Positions 36,156 to 48,448 of a DNA stretch of 64,000 nucleotides are shown here, piece after piece. Position 1 is the stretch's first letter. Each line of letters begins with the position of its first letter. The notes under the pieces are model-generated. The model did no database searches. It was given only the letters and a program-made list of their open reading frames with translations, and was not told the DNA's origin. The position numbers and the translations under genes were made by a program. The stretch is from Thiohalocapsa sp. ML1 (GTDB lineage Bacteria; Pseudomonadota; Gammaproteobacteria; Chromatiales; Chromatiaceae), in assembly GCF_001469165.1 (NCBI RefSeq), contig NZ_JABX01000013.1, forward strand, positions 1 through 64,000. Reading direction: 5' to 3'.

Positions 36156-38057
36156 TTAGTCGTCCGGCTCCAGGAAGGGCAGGTCAAGGAGCCGCCCGTA
36201 GTCCGCGACCCCGCCGCCTTCCATGCAGCATTCGATGATGCGCCGCCCGGTGGGCAGCAGGTCCGGCACCAGGAAGGCGGCAAGCTCCTTGCGGAAGAAG
36301 TCCGTCAGTAGCTTTGCACCCTGGTCGTAGGCCTCCCGGCCGACCTCCGGCTGGTTGTCCACCTCGAAGAACCAGTGCCCGATGGTGCTGCCCTCCATCA
36401 TGATGCTGCCGGGCGTGTAGCCCAGGAGCGGGCAGCGGCTCGGCCGCAGCCGGTTGCCGGCGAAGCGGGCGCCGCCGCGGCGGGCCAGGTACTCGCGCGT
36501 GATCCACTGCGGCATGAAGCCGACCTCCCAGGCGCCGATGTGCTGGTTCGGGATCAGCACATAGCGGACCTCCGGCGTCTCGAGGATCTGGTTCAGGAGC
36601 AGGTTCGCGTGGTCCACCATGCGCCCGGTGGCGAAGGGCCAGTAGGAGCCGACGCCCTCGGCGCTCATGCCCTCGGTTTCCACGATGCTCGGGTTGGCGT
36701 GCCCGCGCGGGGCCACCAGCCGCCACACCCACGCGAGCGCCGGCGGCAGCAGGTGGAAGAGGCCGACGATGCCGTAGCTCGGCCGCTCCGCGGTGCACGG
36801 CGGCGTGCGCACGCCCATGCTGCGCACATCCACCTCGACGGCGCCGCGGACGACCCCCGGGATGATGCTGCGCGGGATGATGACGCGCGGGTTCGGGCAG
36901 GGCTGGCCGGGGGCGTCCTGGATGTGCTCCCAGAGCAGCGTCGTCGCGCCCGGCTGACCCTCGATGTTCAGGAACAGCAGCGGCATCGGCGGATGTACGG
37001 TCAGCGCCTCGATGTGCGGGTCGGTGCCATAGCGCTCGATGTGGTTGCAGCGGACAAACCAGCCCTCTTCCGCGTCCATCAGACTCAGCTTGCCGTTGCC
37101 CCGCTCCAGCGACGGGTGACACAGCGCCATGTCGTCGGTGACCGGGCGCAGCTCGCAGCCCTTGGGCAGCGTCAGGCTGCGGGTCTCGCCGTTGACGAGG
37201 TTGCGGCCGATCAGCAGCGTGCCGTCCGGCTGGCGGTGCACGTACTCCAGCATTTCGCTCTTGCCGCCGCCGCTCGCGCCCTCGTGGGAGATGACGACCT
37301 TGTTCTCGTAGGGCGTCACCACCTGCACGGTGGAGCAGTGCATGGTGACCCAGCGCTCTTCTTCGCCGATGTTGAGCAACATGCCGTAGACGCCCTTCTT
37401 GGCGCTTGGCCCGGGGTAGAGGTTGTAGCTGAACAGCTCGTGCAGGCCGTCGCGGCGGTTGTGCACCACCACCTGCTTGCCGCCGAAGTGGGTATGGCGG
37501 AAGGGCGGCGCGACGTAGATGACGGCCTTCGGGCAGAAGTCGTCCGGCAGCTCGGCGCCGGCCACGATGCCCTGGAGCAGCGCGAGCCCGAGCGCGAAGA
37601 AGCCCGCGTTGTCCGGTGCGATGACGAGCGCCTGGGTGCCGGTGCTGGGCAGTCCGGCGTAGAACGGGAACACCGCGAGCGGCTGCGTGCGCAGCCATGC
37701 GAAGGTCGCCGCGCGCACGTCGTCGAAGGACTCGCCGAAGCGCTCGCCATAGGTGGGCTTGTCCGTCGGGCGGTCGTCGCCGATGACCATGCAGTCCGGG
37801 TCGCGCCGGCGCATGTAGGGCTCTGCGTAGTTCGCCACGATGCCGTTCTTGCTGCGGCAGACGGTGGCCTCCAGCACCCGGCCCATGCCGGGAACCTCGT
37901 AGGCGACCTCCTGCACGCCGTCGGTGGCGTCGCGGACGGCGAGCTCGAGCAGCGCCGCGTGGGACTCAGCAACGGTCACGCTGGGCGCACTGGTCAACAG
38001 GTCGATGGCCTCGACGGGCAGCGGCAGGTCAAGTAGCCGGGGCGGGGAAGTAGTCAT
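36156..38057 (-). CDS. DUF4914 protein, PEP carboxykinase-like
   Basis: The 633-residue protein matches DUF4914 along its whole length. It contains a P-loop HEGASGGGKSEMLEYV (about residue 262) whose setting resembles the kinase-1a loop of phosphoenolpyruvate carboxykinases. Other segments of note are FGGKQVVVHNRRDG and NPRVIIPRSIIPGVV, plus PSYGIVGLFHLLPPALAW. The reaction is not known. It leads a two-gene unit with the 35208-36143 gene. No membrane segment is certain, so it is probably cytoplasmic. Confidence 0.82.
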   Translation of the reverse strand: MTTSPPRLLDLPLPVEAIDLLTSAPSVTVAESHAALLELAVRDATDGVQEVAYEVPGMGRVLEATVCRSKNGIVANYAEPYMRRRDPDCMVIGDDRPTDKPTYGERFGESFDDVRAATFAWLRTQPLAVFPFYAGLPSTGTQALVIAPDNAGFFALGLALLQGIVAGAELPDDFCPKAVIYVAPPFRHTHFGGKQVVVHNRRDGLHELFSYNLYPGPSAKKGVYGMLLNIGEEERWVTMHCSTVQVVTPYENKVVISHEGASGGGKSEMLEYVHRQPDGTLLIGRNLVNGETRSLTLPKGCELRPVTDDMALCHPSLERGNGKLSLMDAEEGWFVRCNHIERYGTDPHIEALTVHPPMPLLFLNIEGQPGATTLLWEHIQDAPGQPCPNPRVIIPRSIIPGVVRGAVEVDVRSMGVRTPPCTAERPSYGIVGLFHLLPPALAWVWRLVAPRGHANPSIVETEGMSAEGVGSYWPFATGRMVDHANLLLNQILETPEVRYVLIPNQHIGAWEVGFMPQWITREYLARRGGARFAGNRLRPSRCPLLGYTPGSIMMEGSTIGHWFFEVDNQPEVGREAYDQGAKLLTDFFRKELAAFLVPDLLPTGRRIIECCMEGGGVADYGRLLDLPFLEPDD

Positions 38058-38462
38058 CGTGATACGGCTCCAGGCGACGGCGGTGGGTCGGCCGGGTAGG
38101 GCCGGAACCGCCTGGTGGGGATGCGCCGGTGGGCGCTCGGAAGCCGGCGCGGCGGGTGCTCTGCCGGTGTGCCGCTGGTGGGCAAGGTCAGAGCATACCG
38201 GCGGGTCGCGCGGTTCAAGGCTCGGCGGTGCATCGGAAAGTCCGCCGACGATTCGGTTTTGCCGAAGAGTTGACCGCCGTCAGCCTTCCATCCCGCTCCC
38301 CTTCCGCTCCGCCGGCCTCAGCCGCGCCCGCGCATGCCCAGAGGTCGCCGGGGGGCCTCGGTGATGCCCAGCGCCGGCCCTGTTCTTGCTTCGCTGTTGA
38401 TTGTCGGTCCAAGCAACGCACGCGCAAAGGTGCTTTGCAGTCTTCATGACCTGTCGTCATGA
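38058..38462. other. Divergent spacer with no recognisable gene
   Basis: The 405 bases between the DUF4914 start and the 15-bp array contain no convincing frame and should hold the two divergent promoters. Possible -35/-10 pairs exist but none is clear. Confidence 0.5.
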
Positions 38463-38552
38463 CCAACAAACACCGAACCAACAAACACCGAACCAACAAG
38501 CACCGAACCAACAAGCACCGAACCAACAAGCACCGAAACAACAAGCACCGAG
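38463..38552. repeat. 15-bp tandem repeat (CCAACAARCACCGAA) x 6 in a leader
   Basis: Units start at 38463, 38478, 38493, 38508, 38523 and 38538; the first two have CAAACACC, the others CAAGCACC. The array ends at the AGGAGG ribosome site of the following gene (38551-38556), so it makes up the 5' leader of its mRNA. Unlike the rest of the window it is rich in A and C on one strand, so it would be an unstructured RNA. Confidence 0.92.
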
Positions 38553-38563
38553 GAGGTTAGGCA

Positions 38564-39094
38564 ATGGCAGTCGAAACGCTTTTCGGAGAGCGCTCGCTCT
38601 CCAAGGTCAGTGCCGTGTTCGCCGACGCCGAGCAGGCGCGCCGGGCGGCGGACGAGCTGGTGAGCGGCTTGGGGCTGAACCAGGCGCAGGTCGAGGTGGT
38701 TAAGCCCCATGATCGGCGCATCAGCCGCAAGCTGGAGCCGGAGTCCCGCGGCATCGCGGTGACCTTGGTCAGAACCCACGCGGTGCTCGGCGCCGCGGGC
38801 GCGGGCCTGGGCCTGATCCTGGCCGCCGTGCTGGTGCTGAGCGGGGTCGCGGCCGCCGCGTCCAGCCCCTTCTACACCTTGCTGGTGTTCGTCTTCTTCG
38901 GCGGCATCTTCGGCATGCTCTTGGGTGGGCTGCTCTCGTTGCGGCCCGACCATGATCCGATGATCGCGCGGGTGGAGCGCGCCGCGCGCAAGGGGCGCTG
39001 GTCCGTGGTGGTTCACGCCCGCGACCACGACGAGGAGCACCGCGCCAAACAGGCGCTGGATCACATGAGCAATCGGGTGACGGCGACCCTTTAG
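38564..39094 (+). CDS. Small two-helix membrane protein
   Basis: The 176-residue protein has a soluble N-terminal part (residues 1-65; LSKVSAVFADAEQARRAADE) resembling stress-response modules that sense by alpha/beta folds. Two membrane segments follow (about 72-95 and 103-127; FYTLLVFVFFGGIFGMLLGG), then a basic cytoplasmic tail ending KQALDHMSNRVTATL. AGGAGG lies at 38551-38556. Family not recognised with certainty; a general-stress role is a guess. Confidence 0.7.
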   Translation: MAVETLFGERSLSKVSAVFADAEQARRAADELVSGLGLNQAQVEVVKPHDRRISRKLEPESRGIAVTLVRTHAVLGAAGAGLGLILAAVLVLSGVAAAASSPFYTLLVFVFFGGIFGMLLGGLLSLRPDHDPMIARVERAARKGRWSVVVHARDHDEEHRAKQALDHMSNRVTATL

Positions 39095-39100
39095 GGCACC

Positions 39101-39160
39101 GCCGAGGGCCAAGGGCCGAGGCGGGCTCCCTCGGTCCTTGGGCCTCGGCCCTTGGCCCTT
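39101..39160. repeat. Inverted heptamer array after the small membrane-protein gene
   Basis: GCCGAGGGCCAAGGGCCGAG and CTCGGCCCTTGGCCCTTCC frame GCGGGCTCCCTCGGTCC. It starts seven bases after the stop codon, as expected for a terminator. Confidence 0.85.
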
Positions 39161-39410
39161 CCGCATCGGGCCAACGCACCGCGTGGTGACCATCTGCGGT
39201 CAACCGCTGGTTCAGCGCCGCTCGCTTGATGCGTCGCAACCACTCGCGGGCGGCCTCGCCAGCGGCCCCAACCGCAGCCCTGTGCAATAATCCCGGCCCT
39301 TTCGTCGGCGCCGTGGACCGCCGCGGCGTGAGCCCAAGTCTGCCGGGGCGCGGAGCGGCGACGCCGCAACCCTCGCCGACACCCGCAAAGCCCAGCCCGG
39401 ACACGTCCAG

Positions 39411-40328
39411 ATGAACCTCCCGGAGATCAAGCTCGGTACGCCGCGCGCGCCGTCCTGGCGCGAGCGGCTGGATGCCTACGTGCGCCTGGTGCGGCTGAAC
39501 AAGCCCATCGGCATCTTTCTGTTGATGTGGCCGGCGCTTTGGGCGCTGTGGCTGGCGGGGGACGGGCATCCGCCGTGGCAGGTGGTGCTGATCTTCGTCG
39601 CCGGGGTGGTGCTGATGCGCTCGGCGGGCTGCGCGATCAACGACTACGCGGACCGGGACTTCGACGGTCACGTGGCGCGGACCAACGCGCGCCCGCTCGC
39701 GCGGGGCATCATCTCGCCAGCGGAGGCTGTGGGGGTGTTCGTGGTGCTGTCGCTGGTCGCCTTCGGGCTGGTGCTGATGCTCAACTGGCAGACGGTGGCG
39801 CTGTCCGTAGTGGCGGTGTCGCTCGCGGCCATCTACCCGTTCATGAAGCGCTGGACGCACTTCCCGCAGTTGTTCCTCGGCGCGGCCTTCGGCTGGGCCA
39901 TCCCCATGGCCTTCATGGCCATCGGCGAGGCGATCCCGCTCTATGCCTGGGTGCTGTTCGCGGCGACGGTGCTCTGGGCGCTGATCTACGACACCCAGTA
40001 CGCGATGGTGGACCGCGACGACGATCTTAAGATCGGCATCAAGTCCACGGCGATCCTGTTCGGGCGCTACGACCGGCTCATCGTCGGGCTCTTGCAGGTG
40101 CTGATGCTGGCGATGCTGGTGTGGATCGGGGCTACCGCCGGGCGCGGCTGGGTCTACTTCGGCGGGCTCGCCGTGGCGGCGGGGCTCGCCTTGTACCAGC
40201 AATGGCTGACCCGCGACCAGGACCCGAAGGCCTGCTTCGTCGCCTTTCTGAACAACAACTACTTCGGCATGGTCATCTTCGTCGGGCTGGTGCTGGACTA
40301 CCTGGTGCACCCCGCGGCGGCGGCCTGA
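39411..40328 (+). CDS. ubiA: 4-hydroxybenzoate octaprenyltransferase UbiA
   Basis: UbiA is an inner-membrane prenyltransferase that attaches the polyprenyl tail to 4-hydroxybenzoate in ubiquinone synthesis. The 305-residue protein has both Asp-rich motifs, NDYADRDFDGHVARTNARPL and YDTQYAMVDRDDDLKIGIKS, and about eight or nine membrane segments. Length and spacing match the family. The spacer upstream (316 bases) holds a heptamer array. Confidence 0.95.
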   Translation: MNLPEIKLGTPRAPSWRERLDAYVRLVRLNKPIGIFLLMWPALWALWLAGDGHPPWQVVLIFVAGVVLMRSAGCAINDYADRDFDGHVARTNARPLARGIISPAEAVGVFVVLSLVAFGLVLMLNWQTVALSVVAVSLAAIYPFMKRWTHFPQLFLGAAFGWAIPMAFMAIGEAIPLYAWVLFAATVLWALIYDTQYAMVDRDDDLKIGIKSTAILFGRYDRLIVGLLQVLMLAMLVWIGATAGRGWVYFGGLAVAAGLALYQQWLTRDQDPKACFVAFLNNNYFGMVIFVGLVLDYLVHPAAAA

Positions 40329-40449
40329 GCGGCCGGGCTCTGGCCCCTTCGGTCCGGCCCTCGAAATCCAGTGCCCGGCGCCCTAACATGACTCGCCATC
40401 GCGACGGTGCCCGGGCAACTCGCTCTGCCCTTCTTAAGGAGAACACACC

Positions 40450-41145
40450 ATGACTCTGCCGCTTCGCCCGCGCGCCCGCGCGCTGACCCTGCCCGCGCTG
40501 CTGTTCGCCGTGCTTGCGCTGCTTGGCGGGGCGGCGCTAGCGCAGGAGCTCGACGAGGGCATCGACTACCGCCGCGTCGCCGAGCCCGCCCGCGCCGAGG
40601 CTGGCGACGATGTGGAGGTGCTGGAGCTCTTCTGGTATGGCTGCCCCCACTGCTACCAGTTGGAGCCGCACATCGAGAAATGGCTCAAGACCAAGCCCGC
40701 GGGCGTGACCTTCCGCCGCCTGCCCGCGGCGGCCTCGCCGCGCTGGGTGCCGCACGCGAAGGCCTATTTCGCCGCCGAGCAGCTCGGCGTGCTGGATCAG
40801 CTCCACAAGCCGCTGTTCAAGGCGCTGCACGACGAGCGTCGCCCGGTGCTGACGGATGAGCAGGTCATCGCCTTCGCCGCCGAGCAAGGCATCGACGAGG
40901 CCAAGTTTCGCGCCGCCTACAATTCCTTTCCGGTGGACACGCAGGTGCGCAAATCCGCGGAGCTGGTGCGCCGCTACGCCATCGACGGCGTGCCGGCGAT
41001 GGTGGTAGACGGCAAGTACGTGACCAGCGCCACGCAGGCCGGGAGCATCGCGCGGATGTTCGAGGTGATCGATTACCTCGTGGCCGAGGAGCAGGCCGCC
41101 GCCAAGCCCGCGCAGGCAGCGCCCGACCCCGACAAGGCCGGCTGA
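40450..41145 (+). CDS. dsbA: Thiol:disulfide interchange protein DsbA
   Basis: DsbA inserts disulfide bonds into periplasmic proteins. The 231-residue precursor has a signal peptide (about 1-31, LLGGAALAQE), the active-site CPHC at residues 65-68 (FWYGCPHCYQLEPHIEKWL), the cis-proline loop AIDGVPAMVVDGKY and a C-terminal Pro/Ala-rich tail. AGGAG lies upstream of the ATG. It follows ubiA by 121 bases. Confidence 0.95.
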   Translation: MTLPLRPRARALTLPALLFAVLALLGGAALAQELDEGIDYRRVAEPARAEAGDDVEVLELFWYGCPHCYQLEPHIEKWLKTKPAGVTFRRLPAAASPRWVPHAKAYFAAEQLGVLDQLHKPLFKALHDERRPVLTDEQVIAFAAEQGIDEAKFRAAYNSFPVDTQVRKSAELVRRYAIDGVPAMVVDGKYVTSATQAGSIARMFEVIDYLVAEEQAAAKPAQAAPDPDKAG

Positions 41146-41176
41146 GCGCACCCGCCCCGGGTGCGCCGGATTCATT

Positions 41177-41211
41177 CCTAGCTCCTAGCTCCTAGCTCCT
41201 AGCTCCTAGCC
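41177..41211. repeat. Heptamer tandem repeat (CCTAGCT) x 5
   Basis: Five units of CCTAGCT (the last CCTAGCC) run from 41177 to 41211. Related heptamers CCCCTAG/GGGGCTA occur at 12358, 20236 and 57155. It follows a REP-like GCCGGATTCAT half-site and lies between dsbA and carA. Confidence 0.85.
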
Positions 41212-41393
41212 GCCGCACGCGCATGGACAGGCTGCGGGGCATCCTTTAGACTCCCGGCAATGTTTCCCCGGCGTCCCCGCAACGGCTGGATATGCGCCGG
41301 GACTCCTCGTAATTCGCTCCCGAGCCCACGCGGTTCGACACGGTGACAGGCAGGACGGCCTGCATCGCGTAACCCCCTGCCTTGGAGGTTGCC

Positions 41394-42536
41394 TTGCAAC
41401 AGCCCGCCATCTTGACCTTGGAGGATGGCTCGATCTTTCGCGGCCTATCCATCGGCGCCGCGGGCCAGAGCGTCGGCGAAGTCGTGTTCAATACGGCCAT
41501 GACCGGCTATCAGGAGATCCTAACGGACCCCTCCTACAGTCGCCAGTTGGTGACGCTCACCTATCCGCACATCGGCAACACCGGTGTCACGGACGAGGAC
41601 ACGGAGTCCGCCGCCATCCACGCCGCCGGGCTCATCGTCCGCGACGTGCCGCGGCGCGCGAGCAACTGGCGCCGCGAGCAGGACCTCGGCGATTACCTGC
41701 GCGCAGAGGGCGTGCCCGGTATCGCGGACATCGACACCCGCCGCCTGACCCGCATCCTGCGCGAGAAGGGGGCGCAGAACGGCTGCCTGATGGCGGGCGA
41801 CGGCCTCGACGAGGCCGCGGCCCTGGCCGCAGCGCGCGCCTTCCCGGGGCTCGCTGGCATGGACCTCGCGAAGGAGGTGACGACGCAGCAGGCCTACACC
41901 TGGACCGCTGGCCTCTGGTCGCTGGAGCGGGGACAGGGCATGTCCCTGGCGACGGACGACCCGGCGCTGCGCTTTCACGTCGTCGCCTACGACTACGGCG
42001 TGAAGCAGAACATCCTGCGCATGCTGGTGCATCGCGGCTGCCGCATCACCGTGGTGCCGGCCAAGACGCCGGCCGCGGAGGTGCTCGCGCTCGGCCCCGA
42101 CGGCGTATTCCTGAGCAACGGCCCGGGGGACCCCGAGCCTTGCGACTACGCCATCAGCGCGATTCGCAGCCTGCTGGACGCGGGAATTCCGCAGTTCGGC
42201 ATCTGTCTGGGACATCAGTTGCTAGGGCTCGCCTGCGGCGCGCGCACCGTCAAGATGAAGTTCGGCCACCATGGCGCGAATCATCCGGTGCAGGACCTCG
42301 CCACGGGCCGGGTCATGATCTCGAGCCAGAACCACGGCTTTGCGGTGGACGAGGCGAGCTTGCCGGCGGCGGTCATCGCGACCCATCGCTCGCTGTTCGA
42401 TGGCTCCTTGCAGGGCATCCGCCACCGCGAGCGGCCGGCCTTCAGCTTCCAGGGCCATCCCGAGGCGAGCCCCGGGCCGCACGATGTGGCCCCATTGTTC
42501 GACGACTTCATCGCGGCCATGGCCGAGCGCGCCTGA
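41394..42536 (+). CDS. carA: Carbamoyl-phosphate synthase small subunit
   Basis: CarA is the glutaminase subunit that supplies ammonia to CarB for carbamoyl phosphate. The 380-residue product starts with a TTG at 41394: GGAGG (41384-41388) lies five bases before it, and no ATG fits. An earlier TTG at 41382 has no ribosome site. It has the N-terminal LEDGSIFRG domain and the class I glutaminase with [12 protein letters not shown] (nucleophile Cys), [10 protein letters not shown] and the catalytic His-Glu in [13 protein letters not shown]. Confidence 0.95.
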   Translation: MQQPAILTLEDGSIFRGLSIGAAGQSVGEVVFNTAMTGYQEILTDPSYSRQLVTLTYPHIGNTGVTDEDTESAAIHAAGLIVRDVPRRASNWRREQDLGDYLRAEGVPGIADIDTRRLTRILREKGAQNGCLMAGDGLDEAAALAAARAFPGLAGMDLAKEVTTQQAYTWTAGLWSLERGQGMSLATDDPALRFHVVAYDYGVKQNILRMLVHRGCRITVVPAKTPAAEVLALGPDGVFLSNGPGDPEPCDYAISAIRSLLDAGIPQFGICLGHQLLGLACGARTVKMKFGHHGANHPVQDLATGRVMISSQNHGFAVDEASLPAAVIATHRSLFDGSLQGIRHRERPAFSFQGHPEASPGPHDVAPLFDDFIAAMAERA

Positions 42537-42648
42537 CGCCGGCTGCCCGCCGCGCGGGCGGCGGGCTTCATCACAGTATCCGGGCACTGCCCGCCGCCGC
42601 CGGCGCGAGCGCGCGGCGGCACGAACGACGAGACAAACGACAGCGGCC

Positions 42649-45855
<3,207 letters not shown>

Positions 45856-45867
45856 GCTCGCTTGTCG

Positions 45868-45929
45868 CGCCCGGGTACGCCGACCTCAGTCGGCTCCTCG
45901 CCCGGGTTCGCCGACCTCAGTCGGCTCTT
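45868..45929. repeat. 31-bp tandem repeat x 2 with GCCGAC-CTCA-GTCGGC palindromes
   Basis: Two units, 45868-45898 and 45899-45929, share CGCCCGGGTWCGCCGACC then TCAGTCGGCTC, each with a perfect 6-bp stem. They begin 13 bases after carB ends. The layout (CCCGGGTACG followed by a palindrome) is the same as in the 28-bp array before efp and the hairpin at 63248. The rest of the 341-base spacer shows nothing but probably holds the greA promoter. Confidence 0.88.
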
Positions 45930-46196
45930 CCTCGGCTCCACCGCCCGCAATCGTCTCCCCGGTGCAGGCGGACAACAGTCCTCGGCGCAGCCTCCGGCAT
46001 CGCCGGATTCCGCCGCGTCTCTTTACGGCGCCCCGGCGACGGGGTTAGGCTCTCCCAGTCTGTTTCTCCGCCGTCGGGTCGCCGCCACAGGCGTTGATCC
46101 GCAGCGGCGCCCCGGGGCAGTGGCGACCGCCCGAGCCCTCAAGACATCATCCGGGCGCGCGGTTGCCGCGACCCGGCTCCGAAGAGGACTTCACAC

Positions 46197-46673
46197 ATGA
46201 CCCAGGTACCTCTGACCGCCAGAGGCGCTGAGCAATTGCGCGCTGAGCTCGATCACCTGAAGCGGATCGAGCGTCCGCGCATCATCGAGGCCATCGCCGA
46301 GGCCCGCGCCCATGGCGATTTGAAGGAAAACGCCGAATACCATGCCGCTCGCGAGCAGCAGGGCTTTGTCGAAGGGCGCATCAAGGACATCGAGGGCAAG
46401 CTCTCCCACGCGCAGATCATCGACGTCAGCACGCTGCCGCGCACCGGCAAGGTCGTCTTCGGCGTCACCGTGGATGTGCTGGACGTCGACAAGGACGAGG
46501 AGCACACCTTCATGATCGTCGGCGACGACGAGGCCGACATCAAGCAGGGCAAGATCAGCATCAGCTCGCCCATCGCCCGCGGCCTCATCGCCAAGGGCGA
46601 AGGCGATGTCGCGCTGGTGGACGCCCCGGGCGGCAAGCGCGAGTTTGAGATCCTCGCGGTCCGCTACGAGTAA
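46197..46673 (+). CDS. greA: Transcription elongation factor GreA
   Basis: GreA rescues backtracked RNA polymerase by stimulating transcript cleavage. The 158-residue protein has the N-terminal coiled coil with the acidic tip region ([40 protein letters not shown]) carrying the catalytic Asp and Glu, and the C-terminal FKBP-like domain ([20 protein letters not shown]). GAGGA is upstream of the ATG. It is separate from carB despite being in the same direction, as the spacer is 341 bases. Confidence 0.97.
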   Translation: MTQVPLTARGAEQLRAELDHLKRIERPRIIEAIAEARAHGDLKENAEYHAAREQQGFVEGRIKDIEGKLSHAQIIDVSTLPRTGKVVFGVTVDVLDVDKDEEHTFMIVGDDEADIKQGKISISSPIARGLIAKGEGDVALVDAPGGKREFEILAVRYE

Positions 46674-46747
46674 GGCCCGGTCCGGTGCGCCGCATCCACA
46701 ACCGTCCGGCCACGCCGCCTCGGTCCCGGGCCTCGGGCGGGCTGATC

Positions 46748-47071
46748 ATGGCCCGCGCGGTGCTCCTGCTCGTCGGTTTGTGTCTTGCCGCACCGGCGCT
46801 CGCGCTGCGCTGCGGCGCCGGCGTCGTGAGCGAGGGCGACAGCACCTACGAGCTGCTCACTACCTGCGGCGAGCCGACGCTGCTTGAGCGCACCGAGCGA
46901 CAGGTGCCCTACCAGGTCTACGATTACGTCTACGGCCGCTACGTGACCGCCTACGACAGCGTGCCCGTCGAGATCTGGACCTACAACTTCGGCCCGCAGC
47001 GCTTCGTGCAGCGCATCACCATCGACGACGGGCGCATCAAGCGCATCGAAAGTTTGGGCTACGGTCACTGA
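46748..47071 (+). CDS. Small exported DUF2845 protein
   Basis: The 107-residue protein has a signal peptide (about 1-20, LCLAAPALALRCG) and the DUF2845 domain: RCGAGVVSEGDSTYELLTTC (paired Cys), GEPTLLERTE and WTYNFGPQRFVQRITIDDGR. It is periplasmic with an unknown role. The ATG at 46748 is chosen because it begins the signal peptide; the frame is open 21 codons further, but without a leader-like sequence. Confidence 0.85.
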   Translation: MARAVLLLVGLCLAAPALALRCGAGVVSEGDSTYELLTTCGEPTLLERTERQVPYQVYDYVYGRYVTAYDSVPVEIWTYNFGPQRFVQRITIDDGRIKRIESLGYGH

Positions 47072-47080
47072 GGGGCCTGA

Positions 47081-47126
47081 GGCAAGGGCCGAGGGCACCT
47101 TCCTCGGCCCTCGGCCCTCGGCCCTA
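47081..47126. repeat. Inverted heptamer array after the DUF2845 gene
   Basis: GAGGCAAGGGCCGAGGGC faces CCTCGGCCCTCGGCCCTCGG around ACCT. It starts about ten bases past the stop codon, the same placement as at 39101. Confidence 0.85.
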
Positions 47127-47156
47127 GATTCTTGGGGGCGTCGGCTGGTCGGGTGC

Positions 47157-47254
47157 GTCGGGATCGGTTGCTCGGTTCGATTTCGATAGCGATAGCGATA
47201 GGGAAGGGCCAAGGGCCGAGGGCCAAGGGCGCCCTCCTCGGCCCTTGGCCCTAA
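47157..47254. repeat. Hexamer array followed by inverted heptamer array
   Basis: GGGATCGGTTGCTCGGTTC and then GATTTC/GATAGC hexamers (47157-47201) form a short version of the composite element, directly followed by GGGCCAAGGGCCGAGGGCCA and CTCGGCCCTTGGCCC (47204-47254). Together with the preceding array this fills nearly all of the 222-base spacer. Confidence 0.88.
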
Positions 47255-47293
47255 TCCCCTGGCGTCCGCAACGGTCCGGAGAGAAACGAAATC

Positions 47294-48412
47294 ATGTACG
47301 TCGTGACCAACCGCCAAGTGCGCGAAACCAAGCCGGGCCAGCCGGGCGAGCTTGGCATCTTCGGCAAGCAGCCGAATCGCAAGGGGCCGAACGAGCTCCG
47401 CATCGTGCGCGTTGAGCGCAACGGCAACGATTGGACCGCGGAGACGCTAAAGGACGAGATCCCTATCGCCGAGGCACGCGCGCTGAGCGTCACCTGGCAT
47501 CTCGACATCGACCCCACCCAGATCCGGCATGCGAGCCTCAAGGTGGCCTGCGAGCTCTACGAGCAGGCGCAGACCCAGGGGCGCAACCTCGCCGTCTACC
47601 TGCACGGCTACAACAACGACATGCGGGACGTGGTGACGACGGCGGAGCAGATTGAGCGCGACCACGGCGTCATCTGTCTCGTTTTCAGTTGGCCCGCGAA
47701 CGGCGGCGGCGTCATCTCCGGCACCAGCGCCTACCTGCGGGACAAGAAGGATGCGCGTGCGTCGATGGACGCGCTGAACCGCTTCTTCGAGAAGGTGCAG
47801 TTCTTCCACGAGAAACTGACGGAGGGCACCCGCAACCGGCTGAAGCAGGAGGCCGGCGCGCGCCATCCGAACAACCCAGAGCGCGCCCAGGCCCTCTACG
47901 TGCGGCTTTTCAACGACTGCTGCGACACCAAGCTGAGCCTGGTCTGCCACAGCATGGGCAACTACGTGCTCAAGTACGCGTTGCAGCCCGGGCTCGGCGG
48001 GGCGCGGGCGCTCTTGTTCGACAACGTCTGCCTGGTGGCCGCGGACACCAACAACGCCGCCCACGAGACTTGGGTGCAGGATCTCGACGTGCGCAACCGC
48101 GTCTACATCTTCATCAACGAGGACGACTTCGCACTCAAGTGGTCGCGCCGCAAGCCCGGCGAGGAGCAGATGCCGAGGCTCGGCCACTACATCAAGAACC
48201 TCATCGCCCGCAACGCCTTCTATATCGACGTGACCAACGCCCGCGGCGTCGGCAACGCCCACGGCTACTTCACGGGCGAGGTGCTCGCGGCCAACGCCGA
48301 GCTCAAGGACGTGTTCACGCGGGCGCTGAACGGCGGCAGCCCGGAGTCCGTTGCGGGCACGCCGCTCGTCTTTGCGGCGGACCTGAACGTCTACCGCCTC
48401 GCGCGGGTCTGA
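47294..48412 (+). CDS. Alpha/beta hydrolase, DUF900-type
   Basis: The 372-residue protein contains NLAVYLHGYNNDMRDVVTTA (the oxyanion-side His-Gly region) and LVCHSMGNYVLKYAL with a GHSMG-like nucleophile elbow (here CHSMG, catalytic Ser). VCLVAADTNNAAHETW and a later His (LARN to GNAHGYF) may supply the acid and base. Such DUF900-related hydrolases are esterase- or lipase-like, with unknown substrates. No signal peptide is visible, so it is probably cytoplasmic. The start at 47294 has GGAGAG upstream. Confidence 0.82.
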   Translation: MYVVTNRQVRETKPGQPGELGIFGKQPNRKGPNELRIVRVERNGNDWTAETLKDEIPIAEARALSVTWHLDIDPTQIRHASLKVACELYEQAQTQGRNLAVYLHGYNNDMRDVVTTAEQIERDHGVICLVFSWPANGGGVISGTSAYLRDKKDARASMDALNRFFEKVQFFHEKLTEGTRNRLKQEAGARHPNNPERAQALYVRLFNDCCDTKLSLVCHSMGNYVLKYALQPGLGGARALLFDNVCLVAADTNNAAHETWVQDLDVRNRVYIFINEDDFALKWSRRKPGEEQMPRLGHYIKNLIARNAFYIDVTNARGVGNAHGYFTGEVLAANAELKDVFTRALNGGSPESVAGTPLVFAADLNVYRLARV

Positions 48413-48448
48413 CGCGCTAGCTGCCGCGCGCCCCGGCGCGAGTCCGCG

